Source of the DNA: Pseudomonadota bacterium
GTDB taxonomy: Bacteria; Pseudomonadota; Alphaproteobacteria; Rhizobiales; Beijerinckiaceae
Assembly (NCBI GenBank): GCA_023386155.1
Contig: JAEWKH010000066.1
Coordinates: 110,492-174,491, forward strand
Length of the DNA: 64,000 bases
Direction of reading: 5' to 3'
Both the position numbers and the translations under genes were made by a program. The stretch's first letter is position 1. Every line of letters starts with the position of its first letter. Shown here one piece after another: positions 7,721-15,951 of this stretch. A model generated the notes under the pieces. The model had not been told where the DNA came from. It did no database searches and saw only the letters and a program-made list of their open reading frames with translations.

Positions 7721-8616
7721 TGGATGCGGGGCAGGGGCCTGAAGGTTGGGCGATCAAGCTCACCAAGATGCTGGATTTCGTCTATGGAGACGGTCCGGAG
7801 CGCTATCCCGTCAAGGTCGACCAGTTGGCTCTGGAATACTCCGCCCGCGCATACCCCGATGCTCCAATCAAAAAGGTCCTTGCCGACGATCTTGATGGGT
7901 TCGAAGGCGCCCTGGTTTCGGCGCAAAAGTCAGGAGCTTGGGGTATTCTTTACGACAAACGCCAACGTCCCGAGAGGGCCCGGTTCACGATTGCTCACGA
8001 ATTCGGTCACTATCTCCTACACCGCCACATGAGCCGTGAGGGCTTCCGGTGTGGAGAGGAGCAGGTGAGCAGACGCGAAGGCGTTGGCATTGAAAAAGAG
8101 GCCGATACGTTTGCGGCCTACCTCCTGATGCCGTTCCACGATTTCCGGGCTCGCATCCCACCCAACAGCAAACCGACGCTTGAGGAGCTTGGAGCCTGTG
8201 CTCAGTGTTATGGTGTCTCTCTTACGGCTGCGATCCTGCGCTGGCTCGAATATACGGAGCGCCGTTCGCTGTTTGTTGTTTCGCGGGAAGGGTTCGCGCT
8301 GTGGGCTAAGGCAAGTGACTCGGCTTTCAAGTCCGGCCGCTTCATCAGGACGCGCAATACGACCTATGAACTTCCACCCTCGGCCCGTTGTGTACTTGGC
8401 CCTTTGAATACCGAGGCCCGCAGTGGCATATCCCATCCGGCCGGCGTGTGGTTCGACGAGCCAGTAGAAGAGATTTCCATAGCGTCTGAGGAACTGGATA
8501 TGGTTCTAACGCTTCTTCACCTTGGTCCGCCGCCAGAGAAGCGCTGGGAACGGAGAGAGGACGGCGAAGGCGTTGAGAGCGGTCTCACTTCCAGCCGTAG
8601 GCGTCCGTTCCGTTGA
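7720..8616 (+). CDS. ImmA/IrrE-family metallopeptidase, CapP-like
   Basis: The zinc-peptidase motif is RFTIAHEFGHYLLHRH, with HEFGH at about residues 93-97, followed by EKEADTFAAYLLMP supplying the third ligand. This is the ImmA/IrrE (DUF955) domain. The remaining C-terminal half has no clear motif and may be the sensor. The ATG at 7720 shares one base with the TGA of the repressor gene; a TTG at 7717 is also in frame. ImmA/IrrE peptidases cleave an adjacent XRE repressor to switch on mobile-element or defence genes, which fits the divergent Pycsar-like operon and possibly the AbiH gene downstream. Confidence 0.85.
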   Translation: MDAGQGPEGWAIKLTKMLDFVYGDGPERYPVKVDQLALEYSARAYPDAPIKKVLADDLDGFEGALVSAQKSGAWGILYDKRQRPERARFTIAHEFGHYLLHRHMSREGFRCGEEQVSRREGVGIEKEADTFAAYLLMPFHDFRARIPPNSKPTLEELGACAQCYGVSLTAAILRWLEYTERRSLFVVSREGFALWAKASDSAFKSGRFIRTRNTTYELPPSARCVLGPLNTEARSGISHPAGVWFDEPVEEISIASEELDMVLTLLHLGPPPEKRWERREDGEGVESGLTSSRRRPFR

Positions 8617-8841
8617 TCGGGTCCTTGGGAGCCGAATTCTGACGTGCATTCGGCCACCTGATCGGAAAACCACGCGATGGCCCGCTGCGATCTTGAGTTT
8701 ATCAAAGCGGCCGCGCTATTTTGTTAATACATCTGATCTGCAAAGCCAATCCGACCGCCGTTCACTTTGAGCCATCTCTTTTTGGACTCCTCAATAGGCT
8801 AGAGCGTCACTTCATAATCGCCTATTCAAAGAAAGAAGGAA

Positions 8842-9741
8842 ATGTCGGAAACGCTTTATATAATCGGGAATGGTTTCGACCTGCACCATGGTATTCGTTC
8901 CTCGTACAAGGAATTCGGCGCCTATCTGAAAGCCCGTGACCGGGAAACCTACAATGTCATGGAGCGCTATTTCGACGTTGACACGGACTTTTGGGCTGAA
9001 TTTGAGGGCAGACTCGCCTCCTTCGATAGCGATACGCTGATAGAGGACACGTCCTGTTTTCTAGTGAGCTATAGCGCAGAGGACTGGAGCGATTCGTTCC
9101 ATCATGACTACCAGTATGAGATCGACGAGACTATCAAAGCGATATCGACGACGCTTCGAGCGCGGTTCGCCGAATGGATCCGGCAGCTCCGCATTCCTGA
9201 TAGATCAGAGATCGCGAGCCTGCGGGTGCCTTTGGATCCGTCTGCAACCTTTCTGAACTTCAACTACACGCCATCGCTACAGCAACTCTATGGCATCCCT
9301 GATGCTCGTATCCGACATATTCACGGGGCGGCGAGTGATCCGGACGCACAGCTTGTCCTAGGACACGGTTGGGAGCCGGAGCCTCAGCCTGATCCCTATC
9401 GCTTCTCAGGCGATCCTGAGGACGCAGATACACGGGTCGTCGAAGGTCAAAGAATTATCGACAGCTACTTCAGAGACACCTTCAAGCCGACTGCAAATAT
9501 TATTCAAGCCAACGCCGCCTTCTTTGCAAGCCTGTCGCAGGTTGAAAGGATCTTTGTGATGGGGCACTCGATTTCCAGCGTTGATCATCCATATTTTAAC
9601 GAGATAATACGCAACATCGATGCCACCCGCGTACGGTGGAAGATCAGCTACCGTGATGGCATCGCGGAACTTCAAGAGCGCGTGAAGATGGTCGGCATCG
9701 CTCTAAATCAAGCCGAGTTCGCGCATCTTCCGGATTTTTGA
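8842..9741 (+). CDS. AbiH-family phage abortive-infection protein
   Basis: The 299-residue product begins LYIIGNGFDLHHGIRSSYKEF, the AbiH family hallmark, and has DFWAEFE, the central ATFLNFNYTPSLQQLY, then RHIHGAA and LVLGHG, and VERIFVMGHSIS near the end. AbiH proteins give phage resistance by abortive infection; their biochemical activity is not established. The start follows AGAAGGAA. The gene is 225 bp downstream of the peptidase gene, so it probably has its own promoter. The protein appears full length. Confidence 0.88.
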   Translation: MSETLYIIGNGFDLHHGIRSSYKEFGAYLKARDRETYNVMERYFDVDTDFWAEFEGRLASFDSDTLIEDTSCFLVSYSAEDWSDSFHHDYQYEIDETIKAISTTLRARFAEWIRQLRIPDRSEIASLRVPLDPSATFLNFNYTPSLQQLYGIPDARIRHIHGAASDPDAQLVLGHGWEPEPQPDPYRFSGDPEDADTRVVEGQRIIDSYFRDTFKPTANIIQANAAFFASLSQVERIFVMGHSISSVDHPYFNEIIRNIDATRVRWKISYRDGIAELQERVKMVGIALNQAEFAHLPDF

Positions 9742-9814
9742 GAACAAAGCTCGGTACACCAATGACGTGGCGCCGCACATAACTGGTGCGTAGAATTTAT
9801 TAAGACCAGAGACA

Positions 9815-10858
9815 ATGGCGAAACATCCTCCGAAGATCTTTCTAGACGCCAACATTGTCATCGGTGGCGGCAAGCCGCCGGGCGGCCCTGAGCTCGCGCG
9901 GGTGATCGACTTGGTCGAGGCAGGTCTCGTAACGGTATTGACGACTGATCTCACCATTACCGAGGTTGCAAAAAAACACGTGCAGAATGACCTTGATCTG
10001 ATCCGAGATATTTGCCAGCCGCACTTCCGCAAAACAGTGGAGTTCGCAACAGGAGCCAAACTTCCGGAGATCAAACGGGCAGAGTTGAAGCGAAGGCTAA
10101 GTGAAGCCTATGAGGCTTCGACCAAGTCCATGTTCAGGAATTTAAGAGCGAAGACGCTAGCGATCGATAACGTCAAGCCGTCTGTCGTGTTCGACGCCTA
10201 TGCTGCTGGCGAGGGGTTTTTCTCAAGCGAGGGAAAGAAAAACCAGTTTCCGGATGCATTCACATTCGAGTGCTTGAAGCAGGAGGCCTCAGAAGAGCCG
10301 GTCATCATTGTCACACAAGATGGTGACTTCGTGAAGCCGGCCCGAGCCGAGAAGAACATCACGCTGGTGAAGTCGCTGCCTGAGTTATTCGAAAAGCTCG
10401 GCCTGGAAATGCAGGTGCCGGAGATAGATGCTTTTCTAGAGGATCACAAGGACGAACTCATCGAAGAAGTCGACCGAGAGCTTTCGAATTGGACATTGCA
10501 GGGCGATGTCGAAGACTCAGAGATCGATGAAACGATAGTGACCGAAGTAGAAGTTCAAAACCTAACAGCCTTTAGGCCGACGGCAAAGGGAGACCCGATC
10601 TTGGTTATAGGGAGGCTAGCCGTGAAGGCGAACGTTTCCTACACGCATCCGAATTGGGATGAAGCCATATACGACTCTGAGGACAAGGTCCTCGTCCCCT
10701 TTGAAGACGTAAATGGTGAGACTGAGGTCGATTTGGAGATTGACGTGTCGATGTCGCTCTTGGTCGGCGATGATGGAGAGCCGGAGCAAATTGACGAACT
10801 ACGTTTTCGAAACGACAATTTCGTCTATGTCACGCTCCACCCATACGACTACGACTAG
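9815..10858 (+). CDS. PIN-domain protein (DUF4935-like), likely nuclease
   Basis: Residues 1-190 look like a PIN domain: IFLDANIVIGG at the first strand gives the first acidic residue, TITEVAKK the second, then NQFPDAFTFECL and IIVTQDGDF supply the later acidic positions. PIN domains of this DUF4935 kind are predicted metal-dependent ribonucleases found in defence-rich regions. The C-terminal 140 residues are very acidic and strand-rich with no known motif. It lies 73 bp after abiH in the same direction and could share its transcript. It has no small antitoxin partner, so a simple VapBC pair is unlikely. Confidence 0.75.
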   Translation: MAKHPPKIFLDANIVIGGGKPPGGPELARVIDLVEAGLVTVLTTDLTITEVAKKHVQNDLDLIRDICQPHFRKTVEFATGAKLPEIKRAELKRRLSEAYEASTKSMFRNLRAKTLAIDNVKPSVVFDAYAAGEGFFSSEGKKNQFPDAFTFECLKQEASEEPVIIVTQDGDFVKPARAEKNITLVKSLPELFEKLGLEMQVPEIDAFLEDHKDELIEEVDRELSNWTLQGDVEDSEIDETIVTEVEVQNLTAFRPTAKGDPILVIGRLAVKANVSYTHPNWDEAIYDSEDKVLVPFEDVNGETEVDLEIDVSMSLLVGDDGEPEQIDELRFRNDNFVYVTLHPYDYD

Positions 10859-11145
10859 GTCTGTCACAATCAAGACCTTCGGATCTGCGCCGACAGGAAG
10901 AAGCAGGATATCAAGTCGCGCATATGCGTAGAGAAAATACATAACACGGCAGAATTGTACGTTCAGTCTAAGTATCTCCTTCTGTAGCGTTCTCAGTGGA
11001 TTGATGTATCACACTCCTCTCGGGACTCTCTTGGCTGATCGCCAGCACTTGCCAGCGTCCAAGTCTGTTACTGACATGATCCCTAGATCAGTAAGCGCGA
11101 GACCATTAAGTTCGCATTCTCAATCATACAATATGATAAGTTCAT
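10859..11145. other. Non-coding spacer in the island
   Basis: This 287-bp AT-richer stretch separates the rightward PIN gene from the leftward gene ending at 11146. I see no convincing gene, RNA or terminator hairpin in it. Confidence 0.4.
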
Positions 11146-11724
11146 CTATGCATCGAGGAATGAACTCAATCTTTGAAAGGTCAAGCCATCGGGGGCCGCA
11201 TCGAGAAATGTGCGCATCTCGCCCGTGCTCAATGACCGTTTAAGCATCTCTCTGTGCTCAAGATCCTTATGTAGTACCAAGGTCGACAATCTTGGATCAG
11301 AAAGCCAGCCGCGCTCAACCTCGGCTGCCTTTTCGTTCTTAACCCGACTGTAGAAGTACACGTGACCATTCTTTGCCACATGGTCGAGAATCAAGACTTG
11401 ACCTCTCGGATTAATATCGGGTCGCTCGGTCTGCGATAGTGTTAAGTCGACCTTTCGCCCACGGTATTCCAGCCAGGCATGCGATATTTGGATCTCATCA
11501 GTCCCGTCATTGATGTATCCCACAATCGGCTCAGTTAGGATGCCCTTTTCGGCGAAGTACAGATGAAGAAAAAACGTCATCCGATAACACATGCCCGTGG
11601 ACCCACTTGGGCTCAGAAATTTGAGAAGTAGCCCCTCCGAGGCTTCGGCAATTGTTTTTTCCTCATCATTCAGAGCTTCCTTCCACTGCTCTTGCTTGCG
11701 AGCTCTCTGCTTTGCCTGCCCCAT
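11146..11724 (-). CDS. Hypothetical protein with transglutaminase/papain-like triad
   Basis: The 192-residue protein contains GMCYRMTFFLHLYF (Cys46), ISHAWLEYRGRKVDLT (His82, Asp93). Cys, then His in HAW-E, then Asp after about ten residues is the layout of transglutaminase-like and related cysteine peptidase folds. Family membership is inferred by eye. The basic start MGQAKQRARKQEQW resembles SEC-C-type or nucleic-acid-associated leader peptides. It lies 19 bp downstream of the ABC-3C ATPase gene on the same strand, so it may be a fourth member of that operon. Confidence 0.6.
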   Translation of the reverse strand: MGQAKQRARKQEQWKEALNDEEKTIAEASEGLLLKFLSPSGSTGMCYRMTFFLHLYFAEKGILTEPIVGYINDGTDEIQISHAWLEYRGRKVDLTLSQTERPDINPRGQVLILDHVAKNGHVYFYSRVKNEKAAEVERGWLSDPRLSTLVLHKDLEHREMLKRSLSTGEMRTFLDAAPDGLTFQRLSSFLDA

Positions 11725-11743
11725 CTGGCGTGAACCTTCCCTC

Positions 11744-13639
11744 CTAAACGTTCGCGAGAGTTTTGTTTTGTCTCGAGTACTTAGGGCCGACTAAATATTC
11801 GCTGTCTTCAAGCTCTGGCGCCAACATAGAAGTCGTGAAAATTATTTGATGAGGAAATTTCGCCCTCTTTGATTCCTCGATGACCAATCTTTGATAATTG
11901 TGGCTGCGGGCTGGTTCCATTCCCTTATCTTCAATGTTGTCCATCAAAAGAAATTTGGGATGCCAGAACTCCGCATCGTAGCAGGCTGCTATCAAGAGGG
12001 AGAGGATCGCTGTGTTTTTTAGGATGACGTTGCTACTCTCCGCGAAATTCATCTTCCCATCGACAAGCATCGCATCATCGCCGAAATTTACAGAGAATGT
12101 TGATGGGCGCTCAAAAACGTCCTCTCGGCTCAAATCCTTCGTTAACAAGCGCCTGCCGATAATACTTACGGATCCCATCGCTTTGTTAGTGCGCGCCATC
12201 GAGGCCTCCTCCAGACGCTTCAGGCGCGCCTCGAGCCTCTCAATTTCATCGTTTAATGTCGCGCGAGACCGTGAGAGTTCGTCAAGCTTCTCGATAGCAG
12301 CCCTCAGCTCCTCCAAGTAAGCCGCCTCGCGCTCCAATCCGCCCAGACGCTTGTACCGTTCCGCAAGGAAGCTCTCGCGTGGCGAATTGCTAATATCATA
12401 TCGGCTGGAGAACTCTGTAATTGCTGATGCGTACTCACGTCGGAGTCCGCGAATGTCGCTTTGAAGATCTTCGAACTCCGCGGCCTTCGATTTGAGAAGC
12501 TGTCGTGACTCCCGAATTTGCAACTCGTTATCTATCTTGATCTCAAAGTATTTCGACTTCGCCGCTTCTTCATCGATCACCTCATGACAAACCACGCAGT
12601 GCTTGGCATCGACATCCGAGAGAGGTTTCAGGCAAGCAGGGCAATATTGAAATTCGATACTTCCCAGCTTCTCAGATAGCTCGTCGGCAGCATTCAATGA
12701 TTCGAGCTGTCTTTCCAAATGATCGATGAACCCCTCAATCTCAGCCCGCTCATCGGTGAGATCCGTCGCGAGCTGCTCCTTTTCCTGCATGACATTGGCC
12801 AACTTTCGTACTCGGGCCTGCATCGAGCGGCGCTCAGAGATGAACTTTTGGGTCTGTTCTTCTCCTACGTAGGCATCAATATCTGAAACCTCAGCGATGA
12901 TTGCATTTTTCTGCTGCGCAAGGCTAGACATTCGTACGTCGAGGGCTGCAACGGACGTCAAGCCGTCTGCCGATGGCAGCGCCATCAATGCGGCGTTGTA
13001 TAGCTTATCCGTATCAGTATATTTTGATTTCAGCTCACGTAACCTGATTAGGCCTTCATATAGCTCATAGCCATTCACGCCAATCAATAGCTGGCCAACC
13101 GCCTCGCGAATATCCCTCGTATCAAACCCCTCAAATCGGAACAGCTTTCCGGCCGGGGTCTGCTGATCTGCGTAAAGCAGGCGCAAAATCTGATGCATTG
13201 TGATATTAGAATTGGCGACGTTCGGCGCCTCAGGAATACCCGCCGCGCGAAACAGAACCTGGGTAAATGAGAGATCCCTCCCACCTTGAGGACGCCGTAT
13301 TGGCACCATCTGCCAATGATCGATGCCTTTGTTCTGCGACTCCTCTAGGTTGCCGTAGTAAACGAATATTGGCTCCTGTTTTGTGCCGACATTACGATGA
13401 ACAGTCAGAGTGGCTTGATTGGTCTCAATCTCAAGACGGACTGCCGTGCATTTCTTAGCCGCATCCTTCCATCTGTCGAACTCTCCGCCTAAGCCGAAGA
13501 ATACAAAATCTGATATGGTCGATTTTCCCGAGCTATTCTCACCGCGAATGATATTCACACCGCGATGAAAACGCTCGTCGTATGCGATCTCACGACCTCG
13601 CGTCACTTGAACCCGCTTTAGCGCAAAAAAGGTAACCAC
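11744..13639 (-). CDS. SMC/Rad50-like ATPase of an ABC three-component (ABC-3C) defence system
   Basis: The 631-residue protein has Walker A GENSSGKST (33-41), long coiled coils (about 200-320 and 360-480) and a zinc-hook-like CxxC...CxxC at Cys333, Cys336, Cys348 and Cys351. Near the end come a signature-like region and Walker B KFLLMDNIED. This is the Rad50/SMC-like build of ABC-3C ATPases, thought to sense foreign nucleoprotein and trigger the partner effector. It starts 3 bp after the middle-component gene. The whole coding region is intact. Confidence 0.85.
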   Translation of the reverse strand: MVTFFALKRVQVTRGREIAYDERFHRGVNIIRGENSSGKSTISDFVFFGLGGEFDRWKDAAKKCTAVRLEIETNQATLTVHRNVGTKQEPIFVYYGNLEESQNKGIDHWQMVPIRRPQGGRDLSFTQVLFRAAGIPEAPNVANSNITMHQILRLLYADQQTPAGKLFRFEGFDTRDIREAVGQLLIGVNGYELYEGLIRLRELKSKYTDTDKLYNAALMALPSADGLTSVAALDVRMSSLAQQKNAIIAEVSDIDAYVGEEQTQKFISERRSMQARVRKLANVMQEKEQLATDLTDERAEIEGFIDHLERQLESLNAADELSEKLGSIEFQYCPACLKPLSDVDAKHCVVCHEVIDEEAAKSKYFEIKIDNELQIRESRQLLKSKAAEFEDLQSDIRGLRREYASAITEFSSRYDISNSPRESFLAERYKRLGGLEREAAYLEELRAAIEKLDELSRSRATLNDEIERLEARLKRLEEASMARTNKAMGSVSIIGRRLLTKDLSREDVFERPSTFSVNFGDDAMLVDGKMNFAESSNVILKNTAILSLLIAACYDAEFWHPKFLLMDNIEDKGMEPARSHNYQRLVIEESKRAKFPHQIIFTTSMLAPELEDSEYLVGPKYSRQNKTLANV

Positions 13640-13642
13640 TTG

Positions 13643-14149
13643 TTACGTCCCCATTCTTCTCAATCCGGTGACCGAACGCAGGCCGCCCTTCCCGTTGCCA
13701 ATTGTGTTGAATGCGGTTGTAAGAAATTCCAAGACTGGCCCCTCCCCGGGCAAAATTAGTTGGGAGCCAAGCTCAGACACGATCCGTTGACCCTCAAGGC
13801 TCAGCTGATATTGATCCCTATCGACAAGAGCAATTTTGAATAACCCTTTGCCGACGAGGTTGTGCAATGCCTGAACTTGTATGCCACCCATCCTGCTGTA
13901 GAGAATTGGCGGGGATGGGTATTTCAGAAAACAATCGTTAGGCTTTGGGACTTTCAACTCATTGAATGCACGTCGAACGTCCGCGCTCATATGGGTCTGA
14001 TGTAAAAGGCTTGGATTTGCGAGGTAAAAGTCGGATACAAAGAGTCGATCTCGATCCGGTGCTTCCATTGACCAGCGACTAAGTATTGCTAAGTACCGCC
14101 TAGCAGTGTCAAAAACATCAAGCTGCGAATACCAAAGACGATAGCTCAT
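13643..14149 (-). CDS. ABC-3C system middle component
   Basis: The 168-residue protein has no catalytic motif but sits exactly between the effector and ATPase genes, overlapping the effector stop by 4 bp (ATGA). Its makeup is helical, with LWYSQLDVFDTARRYLAIL near the start, RLFVSDFYLANPSLL, and a winged-helix-like region VQALHNLVGKGLFKIA. Middle components (MC) of ABC-3C systems are small, diverse proteins of this size that link the ATPase to the effector. The call rests mainly on position and general features. Confidence 0.75.
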   Translation of the reverse strand: MSYRLWYSQLDVFDTARRYLAILSRWSMEAPDRDRLFVSDFYLANPSLLHQTHMSADVRRAFNELKVPKPNDCFLKYPSPPILYSRMGGIQVQALHNLVGKGLFKIALVDRDQYQLSLEGQRIVSELGSQLILPGEGPVLEFLTTAFNTIGNGKGGLRSVTGLRRMGT

Positions 14150-15345
14150 GGCTTATCCCAACGCACGTGGCACCGCTCTGTCAGAAAATACAGTGCGTTC
14201 ATGATTGTCTTCGCGGTCGCTTTTTGGGCAGAATATTTCTGCGATAGTGGTTCGACGATATGGGTCTGGATCGCGAGGGAGACAGCTGCATCATCGGCAC
14301 CATTGCAAATGAGCGGGTGGTATATCAGCGCTTGAAAGCGCTGTTCGATATCCGCAAGAAGGCTGTTGTAGTGCCCATTCGGACCAGATTTAAGGCCCGT
14401 TTGAATGAAACTACGAGCAAACCTGTTTTGCGACTCGTTCGCGAACGGATATTCGTGTTCGCGTCCAGCAGCTACCATCTTTGTCAGCAGGTCTCGTCGA
14501 TCTCCAGCACTTTCGACTCCAAGATCGTCCTCATCAAAAAGCCCCGCCTCCTCGTCTGCCCCAAAAGACTGCGGAGGCAATAGGTTTTTGAGACGACGTT
14601 TGATGCTGAGATAAACTACGCTGCTTCGATCCGTAGGTTTACATATGGTGATGTGGTCAGCATCAATTCCGATTGGCATTACAGCGTTTACGCCTGGGTC
14701 GGCACTTGATGGATCGACGACCAGCGCAACTTTCGCCGTCTTGTGCATTTCGTGGTAGACAGTGACCGCGATTGCCCCCCGCTGGCAGTGCGTTCTGAAG
14801 CTTGCGTTTAATTCATCTAGCTCTGAGCTATCTTTTATTAGCTTCGTGACGTGATGTGACGCGAAGCAGCCAGAAAACATTTTCAGTAGATCGGCTAAGC
14901 TCGATCCGCTGTGAGGTGTCGCCAGAAAAAAGATCCCCGCACAGCTATCGGCTACTCTATTCCAATTCTCATCTGGCGACTCCTTCGCCGTTCTGAGAAT
15001 TTGCTTCACTAGAAGCCCACCAAGGCTGTGGCATATGAAGACAAGGGGCTTAGTCCCCAACTCATAGGCGGCCATTGTTTCGAGAACGTTCTTCGCTCGG
15101 TCGTAGAGATTCATTTCTTTCTTCGCCCATTTGGCGAAGATGCTGGCTGGATACCCAAGCGTGTAAAAATTAAGGTGAGGCAGATCAACGGCCAACCATT
15201 TAGGCCAGTAGGGTCCTTCGGGCTCCGACGTCTTATCCGAAGACCACGTGGTCAAGGGGTCCCCTGTCAAACCATGTACGAAGATCACATCCGCGCAGCC
15301 GCAATTAGCTGCAATGGTGGCAAAAAGGGTTGACGGCGTCGACAA
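14146..15345 (-). CDS. Alpha/beta-hydrolase (lipase-like) effector of an ABC-3C system
   Basis: Residues 15-250 form an alpha/beta hydrolase: DVIFVHGLTGDP at the first strand, the nucleophile elbow VFICHSLGGLLV (Ser107) and FFLATPHSGSSLADLL. This is close to the PGAP1/DUF676 serine-esterase group. The C-terminal 100 residues, ending ALYFLTERCHVRW, resemble the C-terminal domain that marks ABC-3C effectors. It would damage lipids or another ester substrate when released by the ATPase. The first start is a TTG at 15345. It is first in a tight three-gene operon. Confidence 0.8.
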   Translation of the reverse strand: MSTPSTLFATIAANCGCADVIFVHGLTGDPLTTWSSDKTSEPEGPYWPKWLAVDLPHLNFYTLGYPASIFAKWAKKEMNLYDRAKNVLETMAAYELGTKPLVFICHSLGGLLVKQILRTAKESPDENWNRVADSCAGIFFLATPHSGSSLADLLKMFSGCFASHHVTKLIKDSSELDELNASFRTHCQRGAIAVTVYHEMHKTAKVALVVDPSSADPGVNAVMPIGIDADHITICKPTDRSSVVYLSIKRRLKNLLPPQSFGADEEAGLFDEDDLGVESAGDRRDLLTKMVAAGREHEYPFANESQNRFARSFIQTGLKSGPNGHYNSLLADIEQRFQALIYHPLICNGADDAAVSLAIQTHIVEPLSQKYSAQKATAKTIMNALYFLTERCHVRWDKP

Positions 15346-15951
15346 GGATGGCTCGTTCTATCGGGACAGGAACACAACCCTAGATGATTAACACCTGATT
15401 TCAAGCTGGTCTCACCCGGACAATTAACTCCTCAACAGCCTAGGTATACTTACGATGGTCGAGAACGGCTAAGCTATCACTGTTGTCATCGCTAGCGGGT
15501 TTCTCCCAGTCGTGTGCATCGGTTACCGTTTCCAGTGCCCGAGACGATTTCGGCCTCTGTCGTGCCTTTTCTAATCAATGCCTCCGCCGACTTCCGAGCG
15601 ATGGGCCCTGCTATGAGAAACAGTCAGATCGAGCACGCCATCCAGTTCAATGCGGTTCCCATTCCCGAGCGGACATACCTTAAACAGACGCAATAGAGCC
15701 GTTCACGTCATCTCTGATGTTTCAGCATACCGCATCGCAGGGAGTCCACCAAATGCCAAGCGTAACAACCCACAGTTTCCCATCGACTTTTTTAAGACGC
15801 TCGCATTAGAGGCAATATGTGTCCTCTTAGAGCGTATTTTTACGTATAAGAGGACAACATTGGCCTGTTAGCGAGCCATCGCATTTCACAAAAATCCTTG
15901 CTTCTGAGCCTTCAGAACACCTGCGAGGGATTTTCGCTGTTTCGACAAGAG
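15346..15951. other. Long intergenic stretch in the island
   Basis: About 600 bp separate the ABC-3C operon from the AAA-ATPase gene. No open frame here looks like a gene. The only clear structure is the long inverted repeat at 15820-15856. The promoter of the ABC-3C operon must lie at its left end, but no strong -35/-10 pair stands out. Confidence 0.5.
15820..15856. repeat. 37-bp nearly perfect inverted repeat
   Basis: Outer arms TGTCCTCTTA (15820-15829) and TAAGAGGACA (15847-15856) match perfectly. Inside, CGTA (15833-15836) and TACG (15841-15844) pair around TTTT. It could be an operator, a terminator without a strong T-tract, or a scar of a mobile element. It lies about 96 bp past the 3' end of the AAA-ATPase gene read on the minus strand. 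Confidence 0.6.

Noticed and set aside
9815..10858. A VapC toxin
   Set aside because: The protein is far longer than VapC and there is no small antitoxin gene upstream; DUF4935-type PIN fits better.
15514..15871. Short open frames in the spacer before the AAA-ATPase gene
   Set aside because: No ribosome binding site, arginine/serine-rich random-looking products and no recognised family.
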